Origin: Actinacidiphila bryophytorum
Lineage (GTDB): Bacteria > Actinomycetota > Actinomycetes > Streptomycetales > Streptomycetaceae
Length of the DNA stretch: 64,000 nucleotides
Assembly (NCBI RefSeq): GCF_016916835.1
Contig: NZ_JAFFIX010000020.1
Span: forward strand, 84,699 to 148,698
Reading direction: 5' to 3'
The number at the start of each line of letters is the position of its first letter. Position 1 is the first letter of the stretch. The position numbers and the translations under genes are program-made. The notes under the pieces were generated by a model that did not search any database, was not told where the DNA came from, and worked only from the letters and a program-made list of their open reading frames with translations. Shown in pieces: positions 16,349-24,466 of the stretch.

Positions 16349-17047
16349 TCAGGCCGGGGGGCGGGACGGGGTCACGAGGCCGGACTCGTAAGCGGTCACG
16401 ACGGCCTGCGTCCTGTCACGCAGGCCGAGTTTGGTGAGGATCCGACTCACATGCGTCTTCACCGTCTCCTCCGACACCGTCAGCCGCAGCGCCACCTCCC
16501 CGTTGGACAGTCCCTCGGCGACCAGCCGGAGGACCTGCGTCTCGCGGGGCGTGAGCACCGCGAGTTCGGGGGCGGGGCGAGCCCCGGGCCGCGGCGGCCC
16601 CAGCCGGATCCGGGCGAACTCCGCGATGAGGCGCCGGGTGACACCCGGCGCCAGAAGCGCTTCCCCCGCCGCGACCACCCGCACCGCCTCGAAGAGGCGT
16701 TCCGCGGTCGCGTCCTTGAGCAGGAATCCGCTGGCCCCCGCGCAGAGCGCATCGTAGACGTACGCGTCCAGGTCGAAGGTGGTGAGGATGAGGACGCGGG
16801 GCGGGCTCTGCGCCTGCCCGGCGAGCCGCCGGGTCGCCTCGATCCCGTCCATGACGGGCATCCTGACGTCCATCAGGACCACGTCGGGGGTCAGTTCGCC
16901 GCACGCGGCGACCGCTTCGGCACCGTCGCAGGCCGTGCCGACCACGGTGAAGTCCTGCTGGGTGTCCAGCAGCGCGGCGAACCCGGTCCTGACGACGTGG
17001 TGGTCGTCGGCGACGAGGATCCGTACGGGCGCAGGCGCGCTGGTCAC
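16349..17047 (-). CDS. NarL/LuxR-family response regulator
   Basis: A 232-residue regulator. The receiver domain (residues about 8-125) has the acidic pair Asp14/Asp15, phosphoacceptor Asp60 in DVVLMDVRMP and a Lys in the LLKDA motif. The C-terminal LuxR helix-turn-helix reads LTPRETQVLRLVAEGLSNGE, continuing into the VSEETVKTHVSRIL recognition helix. The GTG start overlaps the kinase stop (GTGA), so it is co-translated with its cognate kinase. The likely target is the divergent ABC exporter operon at 18422, since such pairs often control neighbouring transporters; that is inference. Confidence 0.93.
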   Translation of the reverse strand: MTSAPAPVRILVADDHHVVRTGFAALLDTQQDFTVVGTACDGAEAVAACGELTPDVVLMDVRMPVMDGIEATRRLAGQAQSPPRVLILTTFDLDAYVYDALCAGASGFLLKDATAERLFEAVRVVAAGEALLAPGVTRRLIAEFARIRLGPPRPGARPAPELAVLTPRETQVLRLVAEGLSNGEVALRLTVSEETVKTHVSRILTKLGLRDRTQAVVTAYESGLVTPSRPPA

Positions 17048-18255
17048 CGGACCGCCTCCCGCGCCCCGACGGGCAGTGCCGCCTCGATCAGGAAGCCGCC
17101 GCCGGACGCCGGGCCGGTGCGCAGGGTGCCGCCGGCCGCCGCCGCGCGCTCGCGCATGCCGGGCAGGCCGTGGCCGCCGGCCGCCGCGCCCGGGGCGGGA
17201 CCCGGGCCGTTGTCGCGGACCCGCAGCCGCAGCGTGTCGGCGCCGTAGTGCAGTTCGACGTCGACCGCGGCTCCGCGGGCATGCCGCCGTACGTTGGTGA
17301 GGGCTTCCTGCACGATGCGGAAGGCGGCCAGTTCGACGCCCGGGTCGAGCGTGGCGGGCGGCCCTGAGACGATCAGCCGGACCCCGGCACCGGAGGCGCA
17401 CCTGGCCTCGTCGACGAGTTCGTTGAGCTGCTGCAGCCCCGGCTGGGGGCGCCGCTCTGCGGTGGTGGCCTCGGCGTCCTGCCGCAGGACGCCGAGCAGC
17501 CGCCGCATCTCGGTCAGCCCTGCGCGTGCGGTGTCGCCGATCTCCGAGAGCCGCGCGGCGCCTGCCGGGGGCATCCCGGGGGTGGTGAGCCGCGCGGTCT
17601 CCGCCTGGACGGCGATCACCGAGATGTGGTGCGCGACGACGTCGTGCAACTCGCGTGCTATGCGGGCGCGTTCACCGCGGGCGGTGTGTTCGAGCAGGCT
17701 CTGCGCGCTGATCTGGCGTGCCGCACCGTGCACATGCGCCTCGGCCCTGGCGGCGGTGACCGCCCCTGCCAGTGCGGCGGCCGGGGCCGCGGCCGCGGTC
17801 AGAACGGCCAGTACACGGGCCTCTCCTGCCAGGCCCAGGCCGAGCAGGGCGATGACGGTGAAAGGCAGGGCGAGGGCCAGGCCCTGCCGGAGCCTGCGGG
17901 CCGCCGAGCCGCCGCCCGGCGCGGGGCGTGAGGTCAGGTGGTGGAGGCTCAGCGCCAGCGCCACGGCGCCGGCCGCGGTCAGGGTCCGGAAGGCGGTCAG
18001 GGACAGCGCCGCCGCGGACGCGACGGCCAGCGCGGCGGTGGGGGCGGACAGGAAGGCCGGGGGGAGGGTCGTGCTCAGGGCCAGGACGGCGGTGGCGAGC
18101 AGGCCCGTCGTCAGGGTCTGGCCGTAGACGCCGGTGACCGCCGCCCGCACGGCCGCCTCGGTGACCGCGGCCGCGGCGAGCAGCGCCGCGGTCACCGCCT
18201 GAGCGTGCGGGGACGCGGCGAACTCCCGCGCCCACCCGGTGTCTGTCAGCCTCAC
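17044..18255 (-). CDS. DesK-type sensor histidine kinase
   Basis: A 403-residue kinase with about five hydrophobic segments in residues 20-165. The HisKA_3 dimerisation helix carries His204 in ARIARELHDVVAHHISV. An HATPase domain has the N box (EALTNVRRHA) and the DNGPGP and GGHGLPGMRERAAAAGG motifs. The sensor part is only membrane helices, suggesting that it reads the membrane state or an antibiotic. I chose the GTG at 18255 because CACAAT lies 6 nt upstream and could give a leaderless message; an upstream ATG at 18333 would add 26 residues but runs through the dyad at 18325-18351. Confidence 0.9.
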   Translation of the reverse strand: MRLTDTGWAREFAASPHAQAVTAALLAAAAVTEAAVRAAVTGVYGQTLTTGLLATAVLALSTTLPPAFLSAPTAALAVASAAALSLTAFRTLTAAGAVALALSLHHLTSRPAPGGGSAARRLRQGLALALPFTVIALLGLGLAGEARVLAVLTAAAAPAAALAGAVTAARAEAHVHGAARQISAQSLLEHTARGERARIARELHDVVAHHISVIAVQAETARLTTPGMPPAGAARLSEIGDTARAGLTEMRRLLGVLRQDAEATTAERRPQPGLQQLNELVDEARCASGAGVRLIVSGPPATLDPGVELAAFRIVQEALTNVRRHARGAAVDVELHYGADTLRLRVRDNGPGPAPGAAAGGHGLPGMRERAAAAGGTLRTGPASGGGFLIEAALPVGAREAVR

Positions 18256-18324
18256 TCCAGCATTGTGGCCGCCCGCACCCGTCCACCGCGTCCTCCTGGC
18301 CAGGGACATCCGCGTACTTCTCAG

Positions 18325-18351
18325 GGGGGACACCGGGCGGTGCCGTCCCCC
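18325..18351. promoter_or_regulatory. Nested dyad in the divergent kinase/exporter promoter region
   Basis: GGGGGAC (18325-18331) and GTCCCCC (18345-18351) are perfect inverted arms, and inside them CACCG-GG-CGGTG is a second dyad. It lies between the divergent genes and is a candidate binding site for the LuxR-type regulator. Confidence 0.45.
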
Positions 18352-18408
18352 GTGGCGGTGACGGCGAGGACCGCTCCCCGGCGGGACGATCCGGCGGCCC
18401 GCCGTCCC

Positions 18409-18414
18409 TAGCCT
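18409..18414 (+). promoter_or_regulatory. -10 box TAGCCT, leaderless start for the exporter operon
   Basis: TAGCCT ends exactly 7 nt before the ATG at 18422 and there is no Shine-Dalgarno sequence, so the message probably starts at the A of ATG. Confidence 0.5.
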
Positions 18415-18421
18415 TCACCGC

Positions 18422-19342
18422 ATGGAAGCAACCATCGAAGTCTCGGGCCTGCGCAAGCGGTTCGGGCCGACCCCGGCGCTCGACGGGATGACCTTCACGG
18501 TCGCACCCGGGCAGATCACCGGGTTCGTCGGGCCGAACGGCGCGGGCAAGTCCACCACGATGCGGGTGATACTCGGCCTCGACGCGGCCGACGAGGGCAC
18601 CGCCCTGATCGGCGGCCTGCGCTACCGGGCGCTGCGCAACCCGCTGAGCCATGTCGGCGCGCTGCTGGACGCCGGTGCGCTGCAGCCCAGCCGCAGCGCC
18701 CGCGGCCATCTGCTGTGGCTGGCCCACTCGCAGGGCCTGTCCGCCCGCCGCGTCGACGAGGTCGTCGAGTACGCGGGCCTGGCGTCGGCGGCCCGGCGCA
18801 AGGCGGGCGGCTTCTCGCTCGGCATGCGCCAGCGCCTCGGCATTGCGGCCGCGCTGCTCGGCGACCCGCCGGTGCTGATCATGGACGAGCCCTTCAACGG
18901 CATGGACCCGGAAGGCATCGTGTGGATGCGCGGCCTGCTGCGGTCGCTGGCCGCCGAGGGCCGTGCGGTACTGGTGTCGAGCCATCTGATGAGCGAACTG
19001 CAGGACACCGCACAGCACCTGGTCGTCGTCGGCCGCGGCAAGGTCATCGCCGACACCAGCGTCGCCGACCTGATCGCGGCGGCGTCCGGCGACCGGGTCA
19101 CGCTGCGCACCACCGCCCGCACCCAGGCGATGACGGTGCTCGCCCAGGCCGGCGCCGTCGTCGCCGCCACGGGCGCGGAGACCCTGACCGTGTCCGGCAT
19201 GGACTCGCAGAGTGTCGCGTCACTGCTCGGCCGGGCCGACGTGCCCTTCTCCGAGATCGGTGCGCACCGGGCGAGCCTGGAGGAGGCGTACATGGAACTG
19301 ACCCGTGACGCCGTCGAGTTCAAGGCCGGGGGCACCAGGTGA
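18422..19342 (+). CDS. ABC exporter ATP-binding protein
   Basis: A 306-residue ATPase. Walker A is GPNGAGKS (about residues 38-45), the signature is FSLGMRQR, Walker B is VLIMDEP and the switch His lies in VSSHLMSE. The C-terminal extension of about 90 residues after residue 215 is typical of the drug/bacitracin-type ABC-2 exporter ATPases. It energises the two membrane proteins encoded downstream, with which it shares GTGA overlaps. The divergent two-component system probably controls it. Substrate unknown; peptide antibiotics or lipids are typical for this arrangement. Confidence 0.93.
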   Translation: MEATIEVSGLRKRFGPTPALDGMTFTVAPGQITGFVGPNGAGKSTTMRVILGLDAADEGTALIGGLRYRALRNPLSHVGALLDAGALQPSRSARGHLLWLAHSQGLSARRVDEVVEYAGLASAARRKAGGFSLGMRQRLGIAAALLGDPPVLIMDEPFNGMDPEGIVWMRGLLRSLAAEGRAVLVSSHLMSELQDTAQHLVVVGRGKVIADTSVADLIAAASGDRVTLRTTARTQAMTVLAQAGAVVAATGAETLTVSGMDSQSVASLLGRADVPFSEIGAHRASLEEAYMELTRDAVEFKAGGTR

Positions 19343-20934
19343 CCACCACAACCGCCACCCCCTACCGCTCGACCCAGGCCGCGGCACGGGACGGCTTCCT
19401 GCGGCTGCTGCACGGCGAGTGGACGAAGTTCAGGACCGTACGCGGCTGGGTCGTCGGCATGGTGACCGCCGCCCTGGTCACCGTCGCCGTCGGGCTGCTC
19501 GGCGCCGCGGGCAGCAGCATCTCCTGCTCAGGGCCGCACGGCGGCAAGTGCGACCACAGCGTGCCCAAGGGCCCCGGCGGCCAGGAGATCCGCGACGCCA
19601 TGACGCTGGTCCACCGGCCGCTCACCGGCGACGGCAGCATCACCGTCCGGATCACCTCGCTGACCGGCCGCTATCCCGAGGGCGGGCGGCAGCCGGCGGA
19701 CGGCGATCCCGGCGCGACGATGCTGTCCGGGGTGCAGCCCTGGGCCAAGGCCGGCGTCATCGTCAAGGACGGCACGAAGCAGGGCTCCGCCTATGCCGCG
19801 GTCGCGCTCACCGGCGCCCACGGGGTGCGCATGCAGGACGACTTCACGCACGACGTCGCCGGCATACCGGGAGGGGTCTCCGCGGCCTCCCCGCGCTGGC
19901 TGCGGCTGACCCGCGCAGGCGACACCCTCACCGGCTACGACTCCGCCGACGGCACCCACTGGCACACCATCGGCACCGCCCGCCTTGCCGGGCTGCCAGA
20001 AACCGTGCAGGCCGGGCTGTTCACCACCTCGCCCGAATACGTCGTCACCAGCAACTCGCTGGGCGGCTCCAGCAGCAACGGCGCGCCCAGCAGGGCCACC
20101 GCCGTCTTCGACTCGGTCGACCTGCACGGCAAGGCCGGGGCCGCATGGGCCGCCGACGTCCTCGGCGGCGGCGGACCCGACGCCCCCGGCGCCGCGGACC
20201 TCGGCTACCGGCAGGCCGGCGGCACCTACACACTGACCGGCAGCGGCGACGTCGCCCCCGAGGTGCCGGGGCGCGGGTCGCCGGCCAAGACCGTCGAGAA
20301 CAGCCTCATCGGCGTCTTCGCCGGGCTCGTCGTGGTGACCGTGGTGGCCACGATGTTCGTCACCGCCGAATACCGCCGCGGCCTGATCCGTACGACACTC
20401 ACCGCGAGCCCCCGGCGCGGCCGGGTGCTGGCCGCCAAGGCCGTCGTCATCGGCGCGGTCTCCTTCCTCACCGGGCTGGTCGCGGCGGCGGCCGCGGTGC
20501 TGGTGGTCGGGGCGGTCGAGCGGAGCAAGGGCTTCCCGACGTACCCGACGCCGTTCGCGACCAGCGTCCGGGTGGTCGTCGGGACGGCGGCGCTCTTCGC
20601 GGTCACCGCGGTCCTCGCGCTGGCCCTCGGCACGGTGCTGCGGCGCAGCGCGGGCGCCGTCACCGCGGTCGTCGTCGCGATCGTGCTGCCGTACATCCTC
20701 GCGGTCGCCGCGGTGCTCCCGGCCGGGCCGTCCCGCTGGCTGACCCGGCTCACCCCCGCCGCCGCCTTCGCCGTCGAGCAGAGCGTCCACCAGTACGCGC
20801 AGGTCGCCGCGGACTACACGCCCGCCGACGGCTACTTCCCGCTGGCGCCCTGGGCCGGGCTCGGGGTGCTCTGCGCGTACGCTGCCGCCGTCGTCGCCAC
20901 CGCGGCGGTCCTGCTGCGCAGGAGGGACGCGTGA
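19339..20934 (+). CDS. ABC-2 exporter permease with an inserted beta-sandwich domain
   Basis: A 531-residue permease. One helix near residues 37-57 is followed by an extracytoplasmic region to about residue 310. Five or so helices complete the transmembrane part (LIGVFAGLVVVTVVATMFV onward; VTAEYRRGLIRTTL is the typical ABC-2 cytoplasmic motif). The insert contains DUF1349/laminin-G-like signatures: ITVRITSLTG, WAKAGVIVKDGTKQGSAYAA, WLRLTRAGDTLTGYDSADGT and HWHTIG. Such concanavalin-like folds usually bind carbohydrate, so the exporter may sense or handle a glycan or glycosylated compound outside the cell. GTG start in GTGA overlap with the ATPase gene. Confidence 0.9.
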   Translation: MTTTTATPYRSTQAAARDGFLRLLHGEWTKFRTVRGWVVGMVTAALVTVAVGLLGAAGSSISCSGPHGGKCDHSVPKGPGGQEIRDAMTLVHRPLTGDGSITVRITSLTGRYPEGGRQPADGDPGATMLSGVQPWAKAGVIVKDGTKQGSAYAAVALTGAHGVRMQDDFTHDVAGIPGGVSAASPRWLRLTRAGDTLTGYDSADGTHWHTIGTARLAGLPETVQAGLFTTSPEYVVTSNSLGGSSSNGAPSRATAVFDSVDLHGKAGAAWAADVLGGGGPDAPGAADLGYRQAGGTYTLTGSGDVAPEVPGRGSPAKTVENSLIGVFAGLVVVTVVATMFVTAEYRRGLIRTTLTASPRRGRVLAAKAVVIGAVSFLTGLVAAAAAVLVVGAVERSKGFPTYPTPFATSVRVVVGTAALFAVTAVLALALGTVLRRSAGAVTAVVVAIVLPYILAVAAVLPAGPSRWLTRLTPAAAFAVEQSVHQYAQVAADYTPADGYFPLAPWAGLGVLCAYAAAVVATAAVLLRRRDA

Positions 20935-21698
20935 GGACGCTGCGGCAGGCCGTGCACGCGGAATGGACCAAGGTGCGTACGCTGCCGGGCCTGCTGTGGC
21001 TGCTGGCCGCGGTCGTGGTGCTCACCGCGGCGGTCAGCGCGGGCACGGCCGCCGCCGTCCGCTGCCCGGCAGCCGGCTGCACCCAGGACCCGGGCAGGAT
21101 CAGCCTCACCGGCGTCCAGTTCGGGCAGGCCGGGGCCGCGGTCCTCGCCGTGCTGCTGATCAGCGGGGAGTACGGCACCGGAATGATCCGTACGACGGTC
21201 ACCGCGGTGCCGCGCAGGACCGTGGTCCTGGCGGCGAAAGCCGCGGTCCTGGCCGGGCTGCTGCTCGTCGCCGGCGTGCTCGCCGTGGGCGGCTCCGTGC
21301 TGGCCGGGCGGCTCATCCTGCCCGGCCACGGATTCACCGGCTTCTCGCCCGCGCACGGCCCCGTGTTCAGGGCTGCCGCCGGCTCCGTGCTCTACCTGGT
21401 GCTGGTCGGGCTGCTCAGCCTCGGTGTGGCCACCGCGGTACGTGACGCCGCTGCCGCGGTGGGGGTCGTGCTCGGGCTGCTGTACCTCTTCCCGATCCTC
21501 GCGTCGGTCGTGTCCGACCCCGACTGGTACCGGCGCCTTGAGCAGGTGGCTCCCATGACGGCCGGGCTCGCGGTCCAGACCACGATCACTTCTTCCGGCG
21601 CCCCGATCGGCCCCCTCGCGGGGCTCGCCGTCCTCGCGGCGTGGTCCTCCACATCCCTCCTGACGGCCCTCACCACCCTCCACACCCGGGACACATAG
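20931..21698 (+). CDS. ABC-2 exporter permease, second subunit
   Basis: A 255-residue membrane protein with about six hydrophobic segments, starting VRTLRQAVHAEWTKVRTL, the same HAEWTK motif that opens the partner permease (HGEWTK). The ABC-2 motif GEYGTGMIRTTVTAVPRR is clear. It lacks the extracellular insert, so the exporter is an asymmetric heterodimer. GTGA overlap with the upstream permease. The gene ends at repeat array B and no further gene follows in this direction. Confidence 0.92.
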   Translation: MRTLRQAVHAEWTKVRTLPGLLWLLAAVVVLTAAVSAGTAAAVRCPAAGCTQDPGRISLTGVQFGQAGAAVLAVLLISGEYGTGMIRTTVTAVPRRTVVLAAKAAVLAGLLLVAGVLAVGGSVLAGRLILPGHGFTGFSPAHGPVFRAAAGSVLYLVLVGLLSLGVATAVRDAAAAVGVVLGLLYLFPILASVVSDPDWYRRLEQVAPMTAGLAVQTTITSSGAPIGPLAGLAVLAAWSSTSLLTALTTLHTRDT

Positions 21699-22012
21699 TC
21701 CCGGCTGCGGTTCCTCCCCCCTGCGGCGGTCGGCTTTCCCGCCGCGGTGGCTGGGCTCGCAGTTCCCCGAGCCCCCCGGGGCGGTGGCTGCCGTCTCCAC
21801 ACGACGGTTCGCGATGGCTGGGCGCGCAGTTCCCCGCGCCCCTTAAAAACGCTCACCACCGCGGGTAGAGGGCGCCGCCTGAAAGCGCCAGCCCTGCGGG
21901 CAGAGGGCACCCCCAGGGGCGCGGGGAACTGCGCGACCAGCCCCCACCCGGGGAAAGGCGATCGCCCACCGCAAGGGGCAGGGACGGGGACGGGGCCGAG
22001 GCCCGGAGGGGG
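21699..22012. repeat. Modular inverted intergenic repeat array B
   Basis: A gene-free stretch between convergent genes. The core is forward at 21824-21843 and, as a GAGCCCC variant, near 21757-21775; it is reversed at 21915-21934. The centre reads like the centre of arrays A and D (AAAACGCTCACC, then CGCCTGAAAGCGCCAGCCCTGC). Outer modules pair across the array: GGCGGTCGGCTTTCCC on the left with GGGGAAAGGCGATCGCC on the right. Confidence 0.85.
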
Positions 22013-22621
22013 TCAGAAGCCGCGGCGGACGGAGGTTTGGCGGGCATCGTCAAGACGATGCGCGCGCCGCTGGCGCTCCGCGGCAAGCTCGTCGACGGCG
22101 TGCCGCACGCCGGCGACGACGGTGGCGTCGGGCCCCGGCCCCGGCTCGGGCACGGGCGGTGGCCCGGAAATACCGACGGCGTCCGCCAGCGCGAGCAGAA
22201 CGGGCTCGTCCGCGGCCCAGCGGTGGGAAGCCCGCCGCCGCCCGGGCGAGTCGGCGAGCACCATCCGGCTGGTGCGCAGCACGAGGAAGCGGCGCCGTTC
22301 CTCCCGCCCGAGCAGCCCGTCCGCTTCGAGCGCAGCGAGGTACGTGTCGGACAGCCCGCGCCCGCGGCGCCACAGCCAGTCCTCGACGGTCTCGCCGTCG
22401 GCGACCGGGGCGAGCGCGGACGCGGCCTGGCCGAGCTGCGGGTCGGCGGTGTCGCTCAGGCCGGTGGGCAGCACGTACTCGCCGTCGAGCCTGGCGGCGC
22501 CGAGGCCGAGCAGGTCGATCAGCTCGGCCCCGGCAAGCGCCAGCGACAGGTCGCCGCGTTCCAGCGTCCTGGTCGAGGGCATGTCCATGGCCACGAACAG
22601 CAGGTCTCGTGCGGTGGTCAT
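22013..22621 (-). CDS. GPP34 (GOLPH3-like) family protein
   Basis: A 202-residue protein. The N-terminal part (TARDLLFVAMD, RGDLSLALAGAELIDLLGLG, LEADGLLGRE) matches the GPP34 fold, which in eukaryotes binds phosphatidylinositol-4-phosphate. The many streptomycete copies have no known function. The C-terminal third is a Pro-rich hinge and a basic helix. The ATG at 22621 has GGAG 9 nt upstream; an in-frame GTG 15 nt earlier is less well placed. It lies 21 bp after the zinc-finger gene and is likely the last gene of the redox-signalling operon. Confidence 0.85.
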   Translation of the reverse strand: MTTARDLLFVAMDMPSTRTLERGDLSLALAGAELIDLLGLGAARLDGEYVLPTGLSDTADPQLGQAASALAPVADGETVEDWLWRRGRGLSDTYLAALEADGLLGREERRRFLVLRTSRMVLADSPGRRRASHRWAADEPVLLALADAVGISGPPPVPEPGPGPDATVVAGVRHAVDELAAERQRRAHRLDDARQTSVRRGF

Positions 22622-22642
22622 CCGGGCGTGCTCCACACAGCG

Positions 22643-22999
22643 TCAGTTCAGCCGGGCCTGCCAGTCGCGGGGTACCCGCTCGGCGGGTCCCGGGGTCGAC
22701 TGGCCCATGGGGTGGTTGAGCGGCGGGGCCAGGTCGGGGCCGTCCTCGACGTAGCTCTCGGTCACATAGTTCCAGAACCAGCTCTCGCCGGGTTCGTAGG
22801 TCCTGATCACCGGGTGCCCGGTGGCGGCGGCGTGCGCGGCGGCGTGCTGCGCGGGGGAGCTGTCGCAGCAGCCGACGTGGCCGCACGCGGCGCACCTGCG
22901 CAGGTGGAACCACCAGCCGCCGGCCTTGTCGCACTCCGCGCAGCCGTCGCCGCTGGGCGGCACTGTCGGGTCGATCCCTGGGATGTCGGCGGTGCTCAT
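22643..22999 (-). CDS. UBP-type zinc-finger protein
   Basis: A 118-residue protein built on the zinc-finger fold of ubiquitin hydrolases: GCAECDKAGGWWFHLRRCAA continues CGHVGCCDSSP, then QHAAAHAAATGHPVIRTYE. This gives paired Cys-x2-Cys sites and the His ligands. Stand-alone bacterial copies have no ubiquitin to bind; in actinobacteria they often sit next to thioredoxin-reductase-like or kinase genes, as here. Its start overlaps the kinase stop (ATGA). A role as a small adaptor, or in binding a C-terminal glycine of a partner, is possible but unproven. Confidence 0.9.
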   Translation of the reverse strand: MSTADIPGIDPTVPPSGDGCAECDKAGGWWFHLRRCAACGHVGCCDSSPAQHAAAHAAATGHPVIRTYEPGESWFWNYVTESYVEDGPDLAPPLNHPMGQSTPGPAERVPRDWQARLN

Positions 23000-24444
23000 T
23001 CGGCGGCCTCCTCGGCGTTGGGGTTGCTGGCGGTGAGCGGCAGCCTGACCCGGAAACGGGTGTTGCCCGGCTCCGACTCGACGTCCAGGTCGCCGTGGTG
23101 CTTGTTGACCACGATCCGCCAGGAGATGTCGAGCCCGAGCCCGGTGCCCTGGCCCACCGGCTTGGTGGTGAAGAACGGCTCGAAGATCCGCTGCCGGATC
23201 TCGTCCGGGACCCCGGGACCGGTGTCCTGGAAGTCCACCACCAGCCTGCCGTGGCTGCGGGAGGTGCGCACGGTGAGGGTGCCGACCCCTTCCATCGCGG
23301 CGACCGCGTTGTCGATGAGGTTGGTCCACACCTGGTTCAGCTCGCCGGGGTAGGCGGGGATCTTCGGCAGCGTGTGGTCGAACTCCTTGACCACGGTCAC
23401 CTCGGGGCCGATCTTCCCTGCGAGCATCTGCAGGGTGCTGTCCAGCAGCTCGTGGATGTCGACGACCTGGAAGGGCGCCCGGTCCAGCTGCGAGTACTGC
23501 CGGGCGGCGTTGACCAGGCCGGAGACCCGGGAGGTGGAGTCCTCGATCTCGTTCATCAGCAGCTCGGTCTCGACGGTGTAGTTCAGCCACCGCACCGCGC
23601 TCTCCAGCAGTTCCGCGTCGACGGCCGCGGCGACCTGCTCCAGCCACTCCTCGTCCAGGCCGGCCTGGACGAAGACCGGTGCCAGGTCCCAGCCGCCGGC
23701 GATGTCGTGGCTGTCGAGCCAGTCGGCGACCGCGTCCTCCTGGTCGGCGGCCTCCATCGGGCTCAGCTCCTGCGCCTTGGCGATCCGCTCGACGGCCCGC
23801 TCCTGCACCCCGATCAGGGTGTCCAGGTCGGACTGCCGGTACGGCCCGCCGGCCAGGATCTTCAGCTTGTGGCGCATGCCGGCGACCCGGTCGCGCAGCG
23901 CCGAGGTGGCGCGCAGCGCGGCGGCCGCGGGGTTGTTCAGCTCATGGGTCAGACCCGCGGACAGCGACCCCAGGGCGAGCAGCCGCTCGCGCTGGCTGAC
24001 CACCTGCTGGAAGGTCTGGTTGCCGAAGAAGAGGCCCTCCAGCAGGTGCACGGCCATCGGGAACCAGTCGCGCATGATTTTCGCGAACTCGTCGGCGGCC
24101 AGCACGTAGAAGCGCGACGGCTCGGTGACCCGCATGGAGTTGGTGTAGAGCTGCGGGACCCGGTCGCCCAGGTAGGCCTGGAAGGCCCCGGCGTAGACAC
24201 CGCGCTGCGAGGTGCGGTTGACCTCTATGTCGTCGGTGCCGACCCGCCGCGAGGTCACCACGGTGCCCTCGAGCAGGACGTAGAAGCAGGTGGCGGCGTC
24301 GCCCTCGGCGTACACCGGGCCTTCGTCCCAGGCCTCGATGCGGCCCGCGCCGCACAGCCGGGCCAGCTGCTCGGGTGACAGGTGCTCGAACAGGAAGAGC
24401 GACCGCAGCTCCGCCGGGTCGCAGGGCAGCGTCGAGGCGGTCAC
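22996..24444 (-). CDS. Cyclic-nucleotide-domain histidine kinase
   Basis: A 482-residue soluble kinase. An N-terminal cNMP-binding beta-barrel (residues about 17-130; FLFEHLSPEQLARLC, YAEGDAATCFYVLLEGTVVT) is followed by an H box with His167 in LSAGLTHELNNP. A helical linker of about 150 residues comes next, then an HATPase domain (NQVWTNLIDNAVAA, FQDTGPGVP, GTGLGLDISWRIV). No membrane helices. The barrel segment between GVYAG and SMRVTE does not show the usual RxA phosphate-binding loop, so the ligand may not be cAMP. GTG start with GGAGGGG just upstream, 22 bp after the receiver/flavoprotein gene, its probable phosphotransfer partner. Confidence 0.92.
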   Translation of the reverse strand: MTASTLPCDPAELRSLFLFEHLSPEQLARLCGAGRIEAWDEGPVYAEGDAATCFYVLLEGTVVTSRRVGTDDIEVNRTSQRGVYAGAFQAYLGDRVPQLYTNSMRVTEPSRFYVLAADEFAKIMRDWFPMAVHLLEGLFFGNQTFQQVVSQRERLLALGSLSAGLTHELNNPAAAALRATSALRDRVAGMRHKLKILAGGPYRQSDLDTLIGVQERAVERIAKAQELSPMEAADQEDAVADWLDSHDIAGGWDLAPVFVQAGLDEEWLEQVAAAVDAELLESAVRWLNYTVETELLMNEIEDSTSRVSGLVNAARQYSQLDRAPFQVVDIHELLDSTLQMLAGKIGPEVTVVKEFDHTLPKIPAYPGELNQVWTNLIDNAVAAMEGVGTLTVRTSRSHGRLVVDFQDTGPGVPDEIRQRIFEPFFTTKPVGQGTGLGLDISWRIVVNKHHGDLDVESEPGNTRFRVRLPLTASNPNAEEAAE

Positions 24445-24466
24445 GGCCCCTCCAGACTTGAGACGT

